Assembly: GCF_003815975.1 (NCBI RefSeq)
Contig: NZ_CP033932.1
Location: forward strand, 1,708,501-1,772,500
Direction of reading: 5' to 3'
Source: Chryseobacterium bernardetii
GTDB taxonomy: Bacteria > Bacteroidota > Bacteroidia > Flavobacteriales > Weeksellaceae
DNA: 64,000 nt
A program made the translations under genes and the position numbers. Of the stretch, positions 16,869 to 25,479 are shown in pieces. The notes below the pieces were generated by a model. That model saw nothing but the letters and a program-made list of their open reading frames with translations, made no database searches and had not been told where the DNA came from. Numbering within the stretch: the stretch's first letter is position 1; every line of letters begins with the position of its first letter.

Positions 16869-18623
16869 ATGAGACAATATCTTCTGTCATTAACTATTTT
16901 CCTTGGGATCATTGTAGGAGCTCAGCAGAAAACTTTTTGTAATCCTATTAATATTGATTACGGTTATACTCCTTTTGAAGTTTTTTCAAAACAGGGAAAA
17001 CACCGTGCTACAGCCGATCCTGTAATTGTTAATTTTAAGAATAAGCTGTTTCTTTTTTCTACCAATCAGGAAGGATACTGGTATAGTGATGATATGCTGG
17101 ACTGGAAGTTTGTTAAAAGAAAATTCCTGAGGGATAATAAATACATTCACGACCTTAATGCCCCGGCTGTATGGGCTATGAAAGACACACTCTATGTATA
17201 TGGCTCCACCTGGGAACAGGATTTTCCGATCTGGAAAAGCACAAATCCTACTAAAGATGACTGGAAAATTGCAGTGGATACTTTAAAAGTAGGAGCGTGG
17301 GATCCTGCCTTCCATTATGATGAAGACAAAAATAAATTATACCTGTATTGGGGTTCAAGTAATGAGTGGCCGTTGCTGGGAACAGAAGTGAAGGTGAAGA
17401 ATCTCCAGTCCGAAGGTTTTGTAAAACCTATTATTAAACTGAAGCCTGAGGACCATGGTTGGGAACGTTTCGGGGAGTATAATGATAATGTTTTTCTTCA
17501 GCCCTTTGTGGAAGGTGCATGGATGACAAAACACAATGGGAAGTACTATATGCAGTATGGCGCTCCGGCAACAGAATTCAGTGGATATTCCGATGGGGTA
17601 TATGTAAGCAAAAATCCTCTGGAAGGCTTCGAATACCAGCAGCATAATCCATTCTCTTATAAACCGGGAGGTTTTGCAAGGGGCGCAGGCCACGGAGCTA
17701 CCTTTGAAGATAATTATAAAAACTGGTGGCACGTTTCCACCATCTTTATTTCTACCAAAAATAATTTTGAAAGAAGACTGGGAATATGGCCGGCAGGTTT
17801 TGATAAAGATGATGTGATGTATTGTAATACGGCCTATGGTGATTATCCTACCTACCTTCCGCAATATGCCCAGGGAAAAGATTTTACAAAAGGTCTTTTT
17901 GCAGGATGGATGCTATTGAATTATAATAAACCGGTTCAGGTTTCATCTACTTTAGGCAGCTATCAGCCTAATTATGCTGTAGATGAAGATATCAAGACCT
18001 ATTGGAGTGCTAAAACAGGAAATTCAGGAGAATGGTTCCAGACTGATCTTGGTGAAGTTTCCACCATCAATGCTATTCAGATCAATTATGCAGATCAGGA
18101 TGCTGAATTTATGGGAAAAACAATAGGAAAGATGCACCAATATAAAATCTATGGTTCTAATGATGGGAAGAAATGGAATGTAATTGTGGACAAAAGTAAG
18201 AATACTAAAGATGTTCCTCACGATTATGTTGAACTTGAGCACCCTGCAAAAGCCCGTTTCCTTAAAATGGAAAATCTGAAGATGCCTACCGGAAAATTTG
18301 CATTAAGCGGTTTCAGGGTATTTGGAAAGGGATCTGGAAAACAGCCAGCCAAGGTAGAAAACTTTGTTCCTTTAAGGGCTGATCCTAAAAAATATGGAGA
18401 AAGAAGAAGTATCTGGATGAAATGGCAGCAGAATCCCGAAGCAGACGGCTATGTAATCTATTGGGGAAAATCTCCTGATAAAATGTATGGAAGTATTATG
18501 GTATACGGAAAGAATGAGTATTTCTTTACAGGAGCAGACAGAACAGATGCTTATTATTTTCAGATTGAAGCCTTCAATTCCAATGGAGTTTCAGAAAGAA
18601 CAGATGTTGTAAAATCAGAATAA
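16869..18623 (+). CDS. Glycoside hydrolase family 43-like protein with F5/8-type C domain
   Basis: The 584-residue protein has a signal peptide (MRQYLLSLTIFLGIIVGAQQ). The N-terminal five-bladed propeller (about 25-330) shows HRATADPVIVNFKNKLFLF with the catalytic Asp region, and GAWDPAFHYDEDKNKLYLYW. A discoidin/F5-8C carbohydrate-binding domain follows (about 345-485; DEDIKTYWSAKTGNSGEWFQ, TDLGEVSTINAIQI) and then a fibronectin-III-like end (RRSIWMKWQQNPEADGYVIY). It probably cleaves arabinose-, xylose- or galactose-containing polysaccharides outside the cytosol. No SusC/SusD pair is adjacent. Confidence 0.9.
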   Translation: MRQYLLSLTIFLGIIVGAQQKTFCNPINIDYGYTPFEVFSKQGKHRATADPVIVNFKNKLFLFSTNQEGYWYSDDMLDWKFVKRKFLRDNKYIHDLNAPAVWAMKDTLYVYGSTWEQDFPIWKSTNPTKDDWKIAVDTLKVGAWDPAFHYDEDKNKLYLYWGSSNEWPLLGTEVKVKNLQSEGFVKPIIKLKPEDHGWERFGEYNDNVFLQPFVEGAWMTKHNGKYYMQYGAPATEFSGYSDGVYVSKNPLEGFEYQQHNPFSYKPGGFARGAGHGATFEDNYKNWWHVSTIFISTKNNFERRLGIWPAGFDKDDVMYCNTAYGDYPTYLPQYAQGKDFTKGLFAGWMLLNYNKPVQVSSTLGSYQPNYAVDEDIKTYWSAKTGNSGEWFQTDLGEVSTINAIQINYADQDAEFMGKTIGKMHQYKIYGSNDGKKWNVIVDKSKNTKDVPHDYVELEHPAKARFLKMENLKMPTGKFALSGFRVFGKGSGKQPAKVENFVPLRADPKKYGERRSIWMKWQQNPEADGYVIYWGKSPDKMYGSIMVYGKNEYFFTGADRTDAYYFQIEAFNSNGVSERTDVVKSE

Positions 18624-18642
18624 ATCAAATTTAAAATAAAGG

Positions 18643-18673
18643 AATAACACGTTTTGAATCAGAACGTGTTATT
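18643..18673. terminator. Bidirectional terminator between GH43 and hydrolase genes
   Basis: AATAACACGTT and AACGTGTTATT form an 11-base stem with T-runs on the 3' side of the plus strand and A-runs upstream. It lies 19 bases after the GH43 stop and just beyond the stop of the opposing hydrolase. Confidence 0.85.
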
Positions 18674-19523
18674 TTTTATCTGCCTTTTTAAGAAAAGCTT
18701 CAATTCTATCAATAAGTAGGACATTGTTAGGTTGCTTATCCCAGTCCAGATGACCGCCATTGAATTCATAAGACTCATGAATAACATTATTTTTACTCAA
18801 AACAGAATCCAGAATCTTACTTTGGCTTAAAGGAACCACACGGTCTGTTTTTCCATAGTAAGAAAGTGTAGGGGAAGAGGCTGTATTAATCCAATGAACA
18901 GGGCTGGCAAAATTAATAGCTGAGGTCTTTGCAGGAAGTATTTTAGCATCAACCAGGTGCTTTTTTACAAAAGAATATTCTTCATAACTTTTGAAGCTTT
19001 TATCTGAAAGGTCAGCAGGACCTACAATATTGATAACTGCCTTTACGTTTTTATCAGCATCAAAATGATAAGCATAAAGCATAGATAAATGGGCGCCGGC
19101 ACTGTTTCCCATAAGAATAAGCTTAGGCTGATAGTTTAGCCTCTTCTTCAGATAGGTAATGACGCTTTTAATATCATCTGTCTGGTTGGGAATGGCATAC
19201 TGTACAACAGAGGCCAGCCTGTAATTCATGTTGACAAAAACATGATCCGGAAACCTTTGCATCAGAGAAAGCGTGAAGAAAGTAAGTTGAGATTTATTTC
19301 CGCCGCGCCAGCCACCGCCATGAATAATAATGAAAATTTCTTTTTCCTCAGATGGTGTTTTATCGGGCATATAAAGGTCTATCACTTGTTGCGGATTGTT
19401 CCCATAATGAAGATTTTCCTCTTTATTAAAGCTGATATTGTTTCCGAGGCTGATCTTATTCTCTTTACAGGCTGTGAATAGTAAGAAAATAAGACTGATG
19501 ATAGATATTAAACTCTTTTTCAT
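18669..19523 (-). CDS. Alpha/beta-hydrolase lipoprotein (BD-FAE / carboxylesterase-like)
   Basis: The 284-residue protein begins MKKSLISIISLIFLLFTAC, a lipoprotein signal with Cys19 in the lipobox. The esterase fold shows EEKEIFIIIHGGGWRGGNKS with the HGGG oxyanion motif, the nucleophile elbow LMGNSAGAHLSML, an Asp in YYGKTDRVVPL and the His in YEFNGGHLDWDK. It resembles acetyl-ester hydrolases of hemicellulose use, which would fit the neighbouring GH43 enzyme, though they are transcribed in opposite directions. Substrate unproven. Confidence 0.88.
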   Translation of the reverse strand: MKKSLISIISLIFLLFTACKENKISLGNNISFNKEENLHYGNNPQQVIDLYMPDKTPSEEKEIFIIIHGGGWRGGNKSQLTFFTLSLMQRFPDHVFVNMNYRLASVVQYAIPNQTDDIKSVITYLKKRLNYQPKLILMGNSAGAHLSMLYAYHFDADKNVKAVINIVGPADLSDKSFKSYEEYSFVKKHLVDAKILPAKTSAINFASPVHWINTASSPTLSYYGKTDRVVPLSQSKILDSVLSKNNVIHESYEFNGGHLDWDKQPNNVLLIDRIEAFLKKADKK

Positions 19524-19538
19524 ATAATTAAAGATAAA

Positions 19539-19564
19539 AAACCTGCTGAAGAATCAACAGGTTT
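19539..19564 (-). terminator. Terminator of the receptor operon
   Basis: AAACCTG and CAGGTTT pair across about 12 bases (the inner bases can extend the stem); on the minus strand a T-run follows. It lies 42 bases after the stop of the receptor gene at 19606. Confidence 0.65.
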
Positions 19565-19605
19565 GTGTACAAAATAATTTGATTGAATATGAAGAAAGAT
19601 AGTTT

Positions 19606-21858
19606 TTATCTTGTCCTGCTCTTGATAGAATCAGAAGCGCCTTCAATGTCTCTCACTTTTTTCAGTTTTTTGTTCCCGAAATTGTAAGTAAGGCTCACTG
19701 TAAAGGTTCTTTTGTATTGATTCTGGTGGATGTAATTGTAGTTTCCGTTACTTTGATAGTCATCAATTTCTACAATATTGGTTCTTAAAACATCATTTAC
19801 ATTCAGAGCAAATGTCCAGTCGTTCCAGTTTTTCTTGATGCTGAGGTCCAGACTTGATAAACCTCGTAACATCCCCAGTTCTATCTGCTGTTTGTCTATG
19901 TAGAAAAAGTTAACCCCAAGAAACCATGTTTTAGCCTTATCAAGACGGATGGTATTGTTGGTCTGGATTAGAACACTGGTAGAATTCGTATCATTAACAT
20001 AGGTAACATATTGTCCAAGTTCATTTTTGAATCGGTCTCCTGTAGTAGGATCCATATCAAGGCTCCCGTTATTTCTGTTATGCTGAACTCCAATACTGAA
20101 ATTAGTAGTCCAGTGCTGTTTGAAGAATGATTTTTGGATTCCCACCATTGCAGACATTTCCTGTTTATCTCCAAAATTTGTTCTGATATATCTTAAGGCA
20201 AGATTTTTACCTATATCACCATTCGGTTTTTCAGGATACCCCTGTAACGGAACCTGGGTAATGGCATCTTTAATGTAAGAATGATTTAAAACTACGAAAT
20301 AGGAATTCTTATACATATACATTAATTCCTGATTGTAGGTAGAGGATGCCTTTACAAAAGGATTATTCTGAGTATAATTGTCATCGGTAAGTTTATTCAC
20401 TACCGGGTTGATCTCCCAGAAACTTGGTCTTCTCATTCTGCTTGAAAATGAATAAGAGAGATTGTTTTTATCATTAATAGCATAGTTAAAGCTTAGATAA
20501 GGAAGGAAATTATTGTAGTTTCTTTCAATCCTCTTAAGAGCTTCTGTAGGTGGATTGTCTGATGTTCCTAAACTGTTGGTAATCTCATATCGGGCTCCTA
20601 CTTTTCCGGAGAATTTTTCTGAAAACTTCTTTTCAGCAGTCAAATAGAAACCATAAATATTTTCGTCATAAATAAAATGATTGGGTGCCGATTTTGTTGG
20701 CTTTTCAGGATCAACAAAATAAGTTGTGTTTTTAGTATCGTTATCTGTTTTGGTCTTATTATAATTTCCACCAACAGAAATGGTCAGATCATTCTTAAAT
20801 TTCTGGATATAATCTGCCATTCCGGAAAAATTGTTGATAATTTGCGGCAGATCCTGCAATAGTTGTGTACTCTTTCCCAATACATCCCTGTTTATATTGG
20901 ATTTATAAGTCATATTATCGGTGAACTGAAATCTTTTATAATTCAGATAAGCTGCATTTACGTTCAGTTTACTGCCTAAAGAATCAGTTTTTAATTCATA
21001 ATTTAAATTGATTGAGTTATTATAACTTCTTGAATCCTCCTTATTTTTAGACCATGTATAGCTGGTTCCATCTTTATTAATAATGGTGTTGAACAGGCCT
21101 ACGGTTGAATTATAACTTTTATTTGCCCATGTATTCCAGGATAAAGCTAAATTGCTCTTATCATTTAACTGATAATCTATATTCAGATAACCGCCAATGT
21201 TTTTGTTGGGATCATCAATATCACCGGTTGATTCATTAGATGCGCCAATACTGCTGTTTTTCAGAGTGTAGGTTTGCGCTTCAATATTTTCGCCTCCACT
21301 GAGACTGGCGCTTATTCCCAGTTTATCTTTTCTGTAATTAGCTGAAAAACTTGCCTGGCTGCCATTGTATTTACCCTGGGTATTGGAGAATCTCATATTT
21401 CCGTTGAGACCATCACTCATTTTTTTCTTTAAAACAATGTTGATAATTCCATCCGAAGATTCCACTTGGTATTCACTTCCCGGAACCGTAATTACTTCAA
21501 TTTTCTGGATGTTTTCCGCCGGAGTGTTTTTCAGGAACTGAGCCAAAGATTCTGCATCCATATTGGATTTTCTTCCGTTGATGTAGATTAATACATTGTT
21601 CTTTCCTGCAATCTTTAATGTTTTATCATCTGTTGAAGACAATAAAGGAGTTTGTTTCAGAATATCGAAAGTGGTATTTCCTTTCGCTATAGGAGAAGAT
21701 GCAACATCGTATACCAGACGGTCACTTTGTTTTTTGAATACCTGTTTGGTGATGGTAACACCTTCTATATTTTTAGTCTTTGTCGAGTCAGATTTCTTTT
21801 CCTGAGCAAAAGCACAAGTTCCGAATATGACAGCTATTGACAAAAGTATACGTTTCAT
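19606..21858 (-). CDS. Outer-membrane beta-barrel receptor, second of a tandem pair
   Basis: This 750-residue protein has a signal peptide (MKRILLSIAVIFGTCAFAQ), a plug domain (about 30-150) with SDRLVYDVASSPIAKGNTTF and VITVPGSEYQVESSDGIINI, and a beta-barrel of family 3. There is no carboxypeptidase-like N-domain. It ends with the strand TVSLTYNFGN and a basic tail (KLKKVRDIEGASDSIKSRTR). It is paralogous to the upstream gene, from which it is separated by 45 bases, so both are likely co-transcribed. The cargo is unknown. Confidence 0.92.
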   Translation of the reverse strand: MKRILLSIAVIFGTCAFAQEKKSDSTKTKNIEGVTITKQVFKKQSDRLVYDVASSPIAKGNTTFDILKQTPLLSSTDDKTLKIAGKNNVLIYINGRKSNMDAESLAQFLKNTPAENIQKIEVITVPGSEYQVESSDGIINIVLKKKMSDGLNGNMRFSNTQGKYNGSQASFSANYRKDKLGISASLSGGENIEAQTYTLKNSSIGASNESTGDIDDPNKNIGGYLNIDYQLNDKSNLALSWNTWANKSYNSTVGLFNTIINKDGTSYTWSKNKEDSRSYNNSINLNYELKTDSLGSKLNVNAAYLNYKRFQFTDNMTYKSNINRDVLGKSTQLLQDLPQIINNFSGMADYIQKFKNDLTISVGGNYNKTKTDNDTKNTTYFVDPEKPTKSAPNHFIYDENIYGFYLTAEKKFSEKFSGKVGARYEITNSLGTSDNPPTEALKRIERNYNNFLPYLSFNYAINDKNNLSYSFSSRMRRPSFWEINPVVNKLTDDNYTQNNPFVKASSTYNQELMYMYKNSYFVVLNHSYIKDAITQVPLQGYPEKPNGDIGKNLALRYIRTNFGDKQEMSAMVGIQKSFFKQHWTTNFSIGVQHNRNNGSLDMDPTTGDRFKNELGQYVTYVNDTNSTSVLIQTNNTIRLDKAKTWFLGVNFFYIDKQQIELGMLRGLSSLDLSIKKNWNDWTFALNVNDVLRTNIVEIDDYQSNGNYNYIHQNQYKRTFTVSLTYNFGNKKLKKVRDIEGASDSIKSRTR

Positions 21859-21903
21859 GTTTGTTTTTTTAAAGAGTGGTTAAGAGAGATAAGTTTTTAT
21901 AGA

Positions 21904-24180
21904 TTAGGTTCTTGATTTTACAGCATCATTCGCTGATTTCATTTCCCTTGCTTTTTTCAGTTTCTGATTTCCGAAATTGTAGGTTACCCCAATACTTATT
22001 AATCGTGGATAGTTGAAGTTGGTTATATTGTTGTATTTTCCATTAGGCTGTACACCATTAACTCTGTAGAAACTTTGGTTAAATAAGTCGTTACCTTCCG
22101 CAAGTATGGTCCAGTCACCAATAATTTTCTTCACACTGATATCAAAGCTTTGTCTTACTCCTATTGTTCCTCCTTCCATAGCCACTTTGCTTCCGAAATA
22201 GTAGTTAACTCCTAAAAACCAGTCTTTTTTAGAAGAAAGACGGATGATATTATTGATGGTTGCAGACATATTGTAGTTCTTAACATCCACAATATAAGGT
22301 TCCAGCTCTTCACTTTCGTATGGGCCTAATTGAGAAGTCGGGTCCTGCCATACTCCACCAGTGTAAGTAATATACCCAAGGTTTACAGAATAATTGGTTG
22401 TCCAGATATCTTTAAACCAGGACTTGTTCATCCCAAGTGTTAAACTGATTTCTCTGTTTTTTCCATAATTTGTTCTGATGTATCTCAGGAATCTTGTTTT
22501 TTCCATAAGCATATTACCTGCCGGATCGTATATGATATTACCGTTTTCATCCCTTTGTGGGGCTGTTAAAATCCCTTGTAAAGGAAGCAGGTCAGAAGCT
22601 GCCGCGTCGTTTACCATAGTATAGCTCAGATTGGCATAGAATGCATTTTTATACATATAGTTCAGCTCCTGGTTATAAAATTTAGCCGCCAGTACAAATG
22701 GATTATTCTGTGTGTAATTGGTTGGAGTGAAATAAGTTCTTGAAGGATTAAGTTCCCAGAATCTTGGTCTTCTGATTCTGCTGGAGAAAGTATAACTTAA
22801 ATTGTGGTCTGAATTGATAGCATAGTTTAAGTTCAGATAAGGAAGCAGGTTATTATAGTTTCTTTCGAACCCTGTTTTTCCAAGGATATCTCCGGTACTT
22901 CTTGTCATTTCATAACGGGCTCCTATCTTTCCGGATAACTTTTCAGTAAGCTTTCTCTCATAATTAAGATAAATTCCTAAAATATTTTCCTTATAAATGA
23001 AATGATTGGTTTGTTTGGGATCCATTACAAACTCCCCGCCTGTTAATTTGTCCTGTCTGGTATCATTATCCGTATTGGTATAATTATAACTTACCCCCAT
23101 TAACCATGTTGCTCCTTTAGCCGTTTTTTTCAGGAAATCTATATTAGCAGCATAATTGTTGATGATTTGTGGTACAGACTGCTGTAAAGCAGAATATCTT
23201 TTTTTATACTCTTCACCTGAAGGATCAATACCTAAAGGGATGCTCTCATTAAAGCTTACCTTGTCTCTGTTGAACCACAGGTAAGAAACATTGGAGGTAA
23301 GTTTGCTGCCTATAGAATCTGTCTTAATTTCATAATTTAAATTGAAAGAGTGATTTCGGGTCTGGGCATCTTCATGATTAACGGTTCTATCCATTAGTTT
23401 CCCGTTTTGCCAGTTCGTCATATCCAGAATAGAATTGAAACTCTTATTATATCTCATATTATAAGAAAGCCCCAGACTCTGTTTTTTGTTAATCTCATAG
23501 TCAATATTGAATCCGCCACCGAAGTTTTTATTAGGATCATCATTAGAACCATAAGATTCATTTCTGAAGGTAGGATCCCCGTTGGAAAGCGTATATCTTT
23601 GTCTTTCTGTCCAGCTTCCCATTCTGAAGTTAGAATTTCCCGACCATTTTCCCTGTCTGAAATTGAAAGATCCTCCCGCATTAGGGTTGTTGTAATAAGC
23701 CTGCTCGTTCTGCATTTTCAAAGTCCCATTGTAGCCATTGTTTTTGTTCTTCTTCATTACAATATTGATAACCCCTTCCTTAGATTCAACCTGAAACTCA
23801 CTTCCGGGAACAGTGATCACTTCAATTTTCTGAATATCTTCAGATGGAGTAGACTTCAGCATTTCAATTAATGCCTCTGCATCCATATTGCTTTTTTTAT
23901 TATTGATGTAAATAATAGCATCAGACTTCCCAAGAATTTTCAATGTCTTTCCATCAATACTGGAAATCATAGGAGTCTGTTTTAAAAGACTAAAAGTATT
24001 AGTCCCTTTTGCAATAGGGGAGGCTGCTACATCGTAAACAAGACGGTCCCCCTGTTTTTTGAAAACCTGTTTCTTAATATTGACTGACTCAATAGCATTT
24101 ATTTTCAAACTATCTTTTTTCTGTTGAGCGGTAATCAGTCCGCTGAAGAATAGTGCTGCAATGAGAATTTGAGTTTTCAT
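21904..24180 (-). CDS. Outer-membrane beta-barrel receptor, first of a tandem pair
   Basis: The 758-residue protein has a signal peptide (MKTQILIAALFFSGLITAQQ), then a plug (GDRLVYDVAASPIAKGTNTF; VITVPGSEFQVESKEGVINI) and a large barrel. It matches the 750-residue neighbour throughout, the plug being nearly the same. Both carry the same basic tail after the last strand (here KLKKAREMKSANDAVKSRT). It leads a two-gene operon with a promoter at 24230-24261. Typical SusC proteins are longer. Transport substrate not evident. Confidence 0.92.
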   Translation of the reverse strand: MKTQILIAALFFSGLITAQQKKDSLKINAIESVNIKKQVFKKQGDRLVYDVAASPIAKGTNTFSLLKQTPMISSIDGKTLKILGKSDAIIYINNKKSNMDAEALIEMLKSTPSEDIQKIEVITVPGSEFQVESKEGVINIVMKKNKNNGYNGTLKMQNEQAYYNNPNAGGSFNFRQGKWSGNSNFRMGSWTERQRYTLSNGDPTFRNESYGSNDDPNKNFGGGFNIDYEINKKQSLGLSYNMRYNKSFNSILDMTNWQNGKLMDRTVNHEDAQTRNHSFNLNYEIKTDSIGSKLTSNVSYLWFNRDKVSFNESIPLGIDPSGEEYKKRYSALQQSVPQIINNYAANIDFLKKTAKGATWLMGVSYNYTNTDNDTRQDKLTGGEFVMDPKQTNHFIYKENILGIYLNYERKLTEKLSGKIGARYEMTRSTGDILGKTGFERNYNNLLPYLNLNYAINSDHNLSYTFSSRIRRPRFWELNPSRTYFTPTNYTQNNPFVLAAKFYNQELNYMYKNAFYANLSYTMVNDAAASDLLPLQGILTAPQRDENGNIIYDPAGNMLMEKTRFLRYIRTNYGKNREISLTLGMNKSWFKDIWTTNYSVNLGYITYTGGVWQDPTSQLGPYESEELEPYIVDVKNYNMSATINNIIRLSSKKDWFLGVNYYFGSKVAMEGGTIGVRQSFDISVKKIIGDWTILAEGNDLFNQSFYRVNGVQPNGKYNNITNFNYPRLISIGVTYNFGNQKLKKAREMKSANDAVKSRT

Positions 24181-24229
24181 GATTATTATTTTTTAATTAA
24201 TAGCTTGTATGGTTTGTTATTTAACATTA

Positions 24230-24261
24230 CAAAGATATATAATAAATTTAGTATCATGCAA
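24230..24261 (-). promoter_or_regulatory. Promoter of the tandem receptor operon
   Basis: On the minus strand TTG (24259-24261), a 21-base spacer and TATCTTTG (24230-24237) match the Bacteroidota consensus. The -7 box lies 49 bases before the receptor ATG. The rest of the 24181-24421 gap is AT-rich and holds nothing else I can name. Confidence 0.6.
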
Positions 24262-24421
24262 TACAAAGTACTAAAAAATATTTTTAAATTAATATAACTT
24301 ACTGATTTACAGTTTGTAAAAATTTAGGTTTAAAAATTGATTGCTTGACCTTTCTGTATAATTAGACAACTGTAACAAGAAATTTGTTACAGCAAAACAT
24401 GAAATTTTATGAAAAATAATT

Positions 24422-24760
24422 TTATTCCCTGTCGAATCTGGCCAGCTTTTTATCTACCCATACTGTAGCAAAGGGGAAAAACGCTGCTAATAAAGCGAAC
24501 ACAAAATCTTCATCATCCCAATTGTAAATTTTTCTTGCTGGAAGACATAGCAAAAGATAGAGTGTAAAAAACAATCCGTGTAAACTACCAATAACGCTGA
24601 TGAAAATAATAGAGTACAGGTTCTCATCATACCGAATCCAGATCATCGCCACACCATATAGTAAAATACATGAAATGGCCTCAGCCAGACAGATCTGTTT
24701 AAACCATTTGATGAGTTTTTCCTGTGAATATTTTGAGAAAAATTTTTCGATGAAGTCCAT
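24422..24760 (-). CDS. DUF3817 family integral membrane protein
   Basis: This 112-residue protein has three hydrophobic helices: LAEAISCILLYGVAMIWIRY, IIFISVIGSLHGLFFTLYLL and VFALLAAFFPFATVWVDKKL. The LAE..S..LLY start, the GxxHGLFF motif in the second helix and the FPFATVW end are the DUF3817 pattern. Members are small membrane proteins without known activity. It is read in the same direction as nadD and recJ upstream of it, 83 bases after nadD. Confidence 0.85.
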   Translation of the reverse strand: MDFIEKFFSKYSQEKLIKWFKQICLAEAISCILLYGVAMIWIRYDENLYSIIFISVIGSLHGLFFTLYLLLCLPARKIYNWDDEDFVFALLAAFFPFATVWVDKKLARFDRE

Positions 24761-24843
24761 TTATTGTATGATAAGTAGAGTGTTAAAAGTTAAGAAATTT
24801 TCATTTTTCAATTTTTTAACCTCTGATTTTTGGTTATGCAAAA

Positions 24844-25428
24844 TTACTTATAAAAATTACTTCCGTCCAAATATTCAAAAACTTCAGGCGGCAGCATAGG
24901 CCTCACATTCTTACCATCCTTGATCATATTACGGATTTCAGTGGCAGAAAGCTCTATCACTGGAGCCTTTATCAGAGAGATATTTTCGTGCTGAAGATAC
25001 TCAGATTCTTTCTTTCCTCCCTCAAATACCCTTGGATAAACAATGATGTGATGATTATTGATCAGGGCATCAGAATTTTTCCATTTGTGAAGGCTGTCCA
25101 GATTATCTTCACCCATAATCAGGCTGAAAGAATAGTCCGGGTATTTCTCATGAAGGTAAGTAAGCGTATCAATAGTATAGCTTGGCTTAGGAAGAGAAAA
25201 TTCTACATTGGAAGCACGCATATTAGGATAATTCTTCACTGCCAGCTGTACCATATCCAGCCGGTTATGATCCTTCAGCAAAGATTTTTTATCCTTAAAT
25301 GGGTTTTGTGGACTCACTACAAACCACAGTTCATCCATATCCGAATTTTCCAGAATATAATTAGCTAAAATAAGATGTCCGATATGGATCGGATTAAAAG
25401 ATCCAAAGAATAGACCAATTTTTTTCAT
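24844..25428 (-). CDS. nadD: Nicotinate-nucleotide adenylyltransferase
   Basis: The 194-residue enzyme adenylates nicotinate mononucleotide to deamido-NAD in NAD synthesis. The nucleotidyltransferase motif GLFFGSFNPIHIGHLILA with the HIGH-like site is at the N-terminus, and LSATEIRNMIKDGKNVRPML (the ISSTxIR motif) is near the C-terminus. ELWFVVSPQNPFKDK supports NadD rather than other family members. It begins 52 bases after recJ and is probably transcribed with it. Confidence 0.95.
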   Translation of the reverse strand: MKKIGLFFGSFNPIHIGHLILANYILENSDMDELWFVVSPQNPFKDKKSLLKDHNRLDMVQLAVKNYPNMRASNVEFSLPKPSYTIDTLTYLHEKYPDYSFSLIMGEDNLDSLHKWKNSDALINNHHIIVYPRVFEGGKKESEYLQHENISLIKAPVIELSATEIRNMIKDGKNVRPMLPPEVFEYLDGSNFYK

Positions 25429-25479
25429 ATTAGTGAGATAAAGGGTATAAGATATAATAGCAGAATTAATAACTAATAT

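Noticed and set aside
17355..17864. 169-residue minus-strand frame
   Set aside because: It is the shadow of the GH43 gene.
24251..24264. PadR-like operator GTATCATGCAATAC before the receptor operon
   Set aside because: Only the 4-base outer arms are symmetrical and no PadR gene is near.
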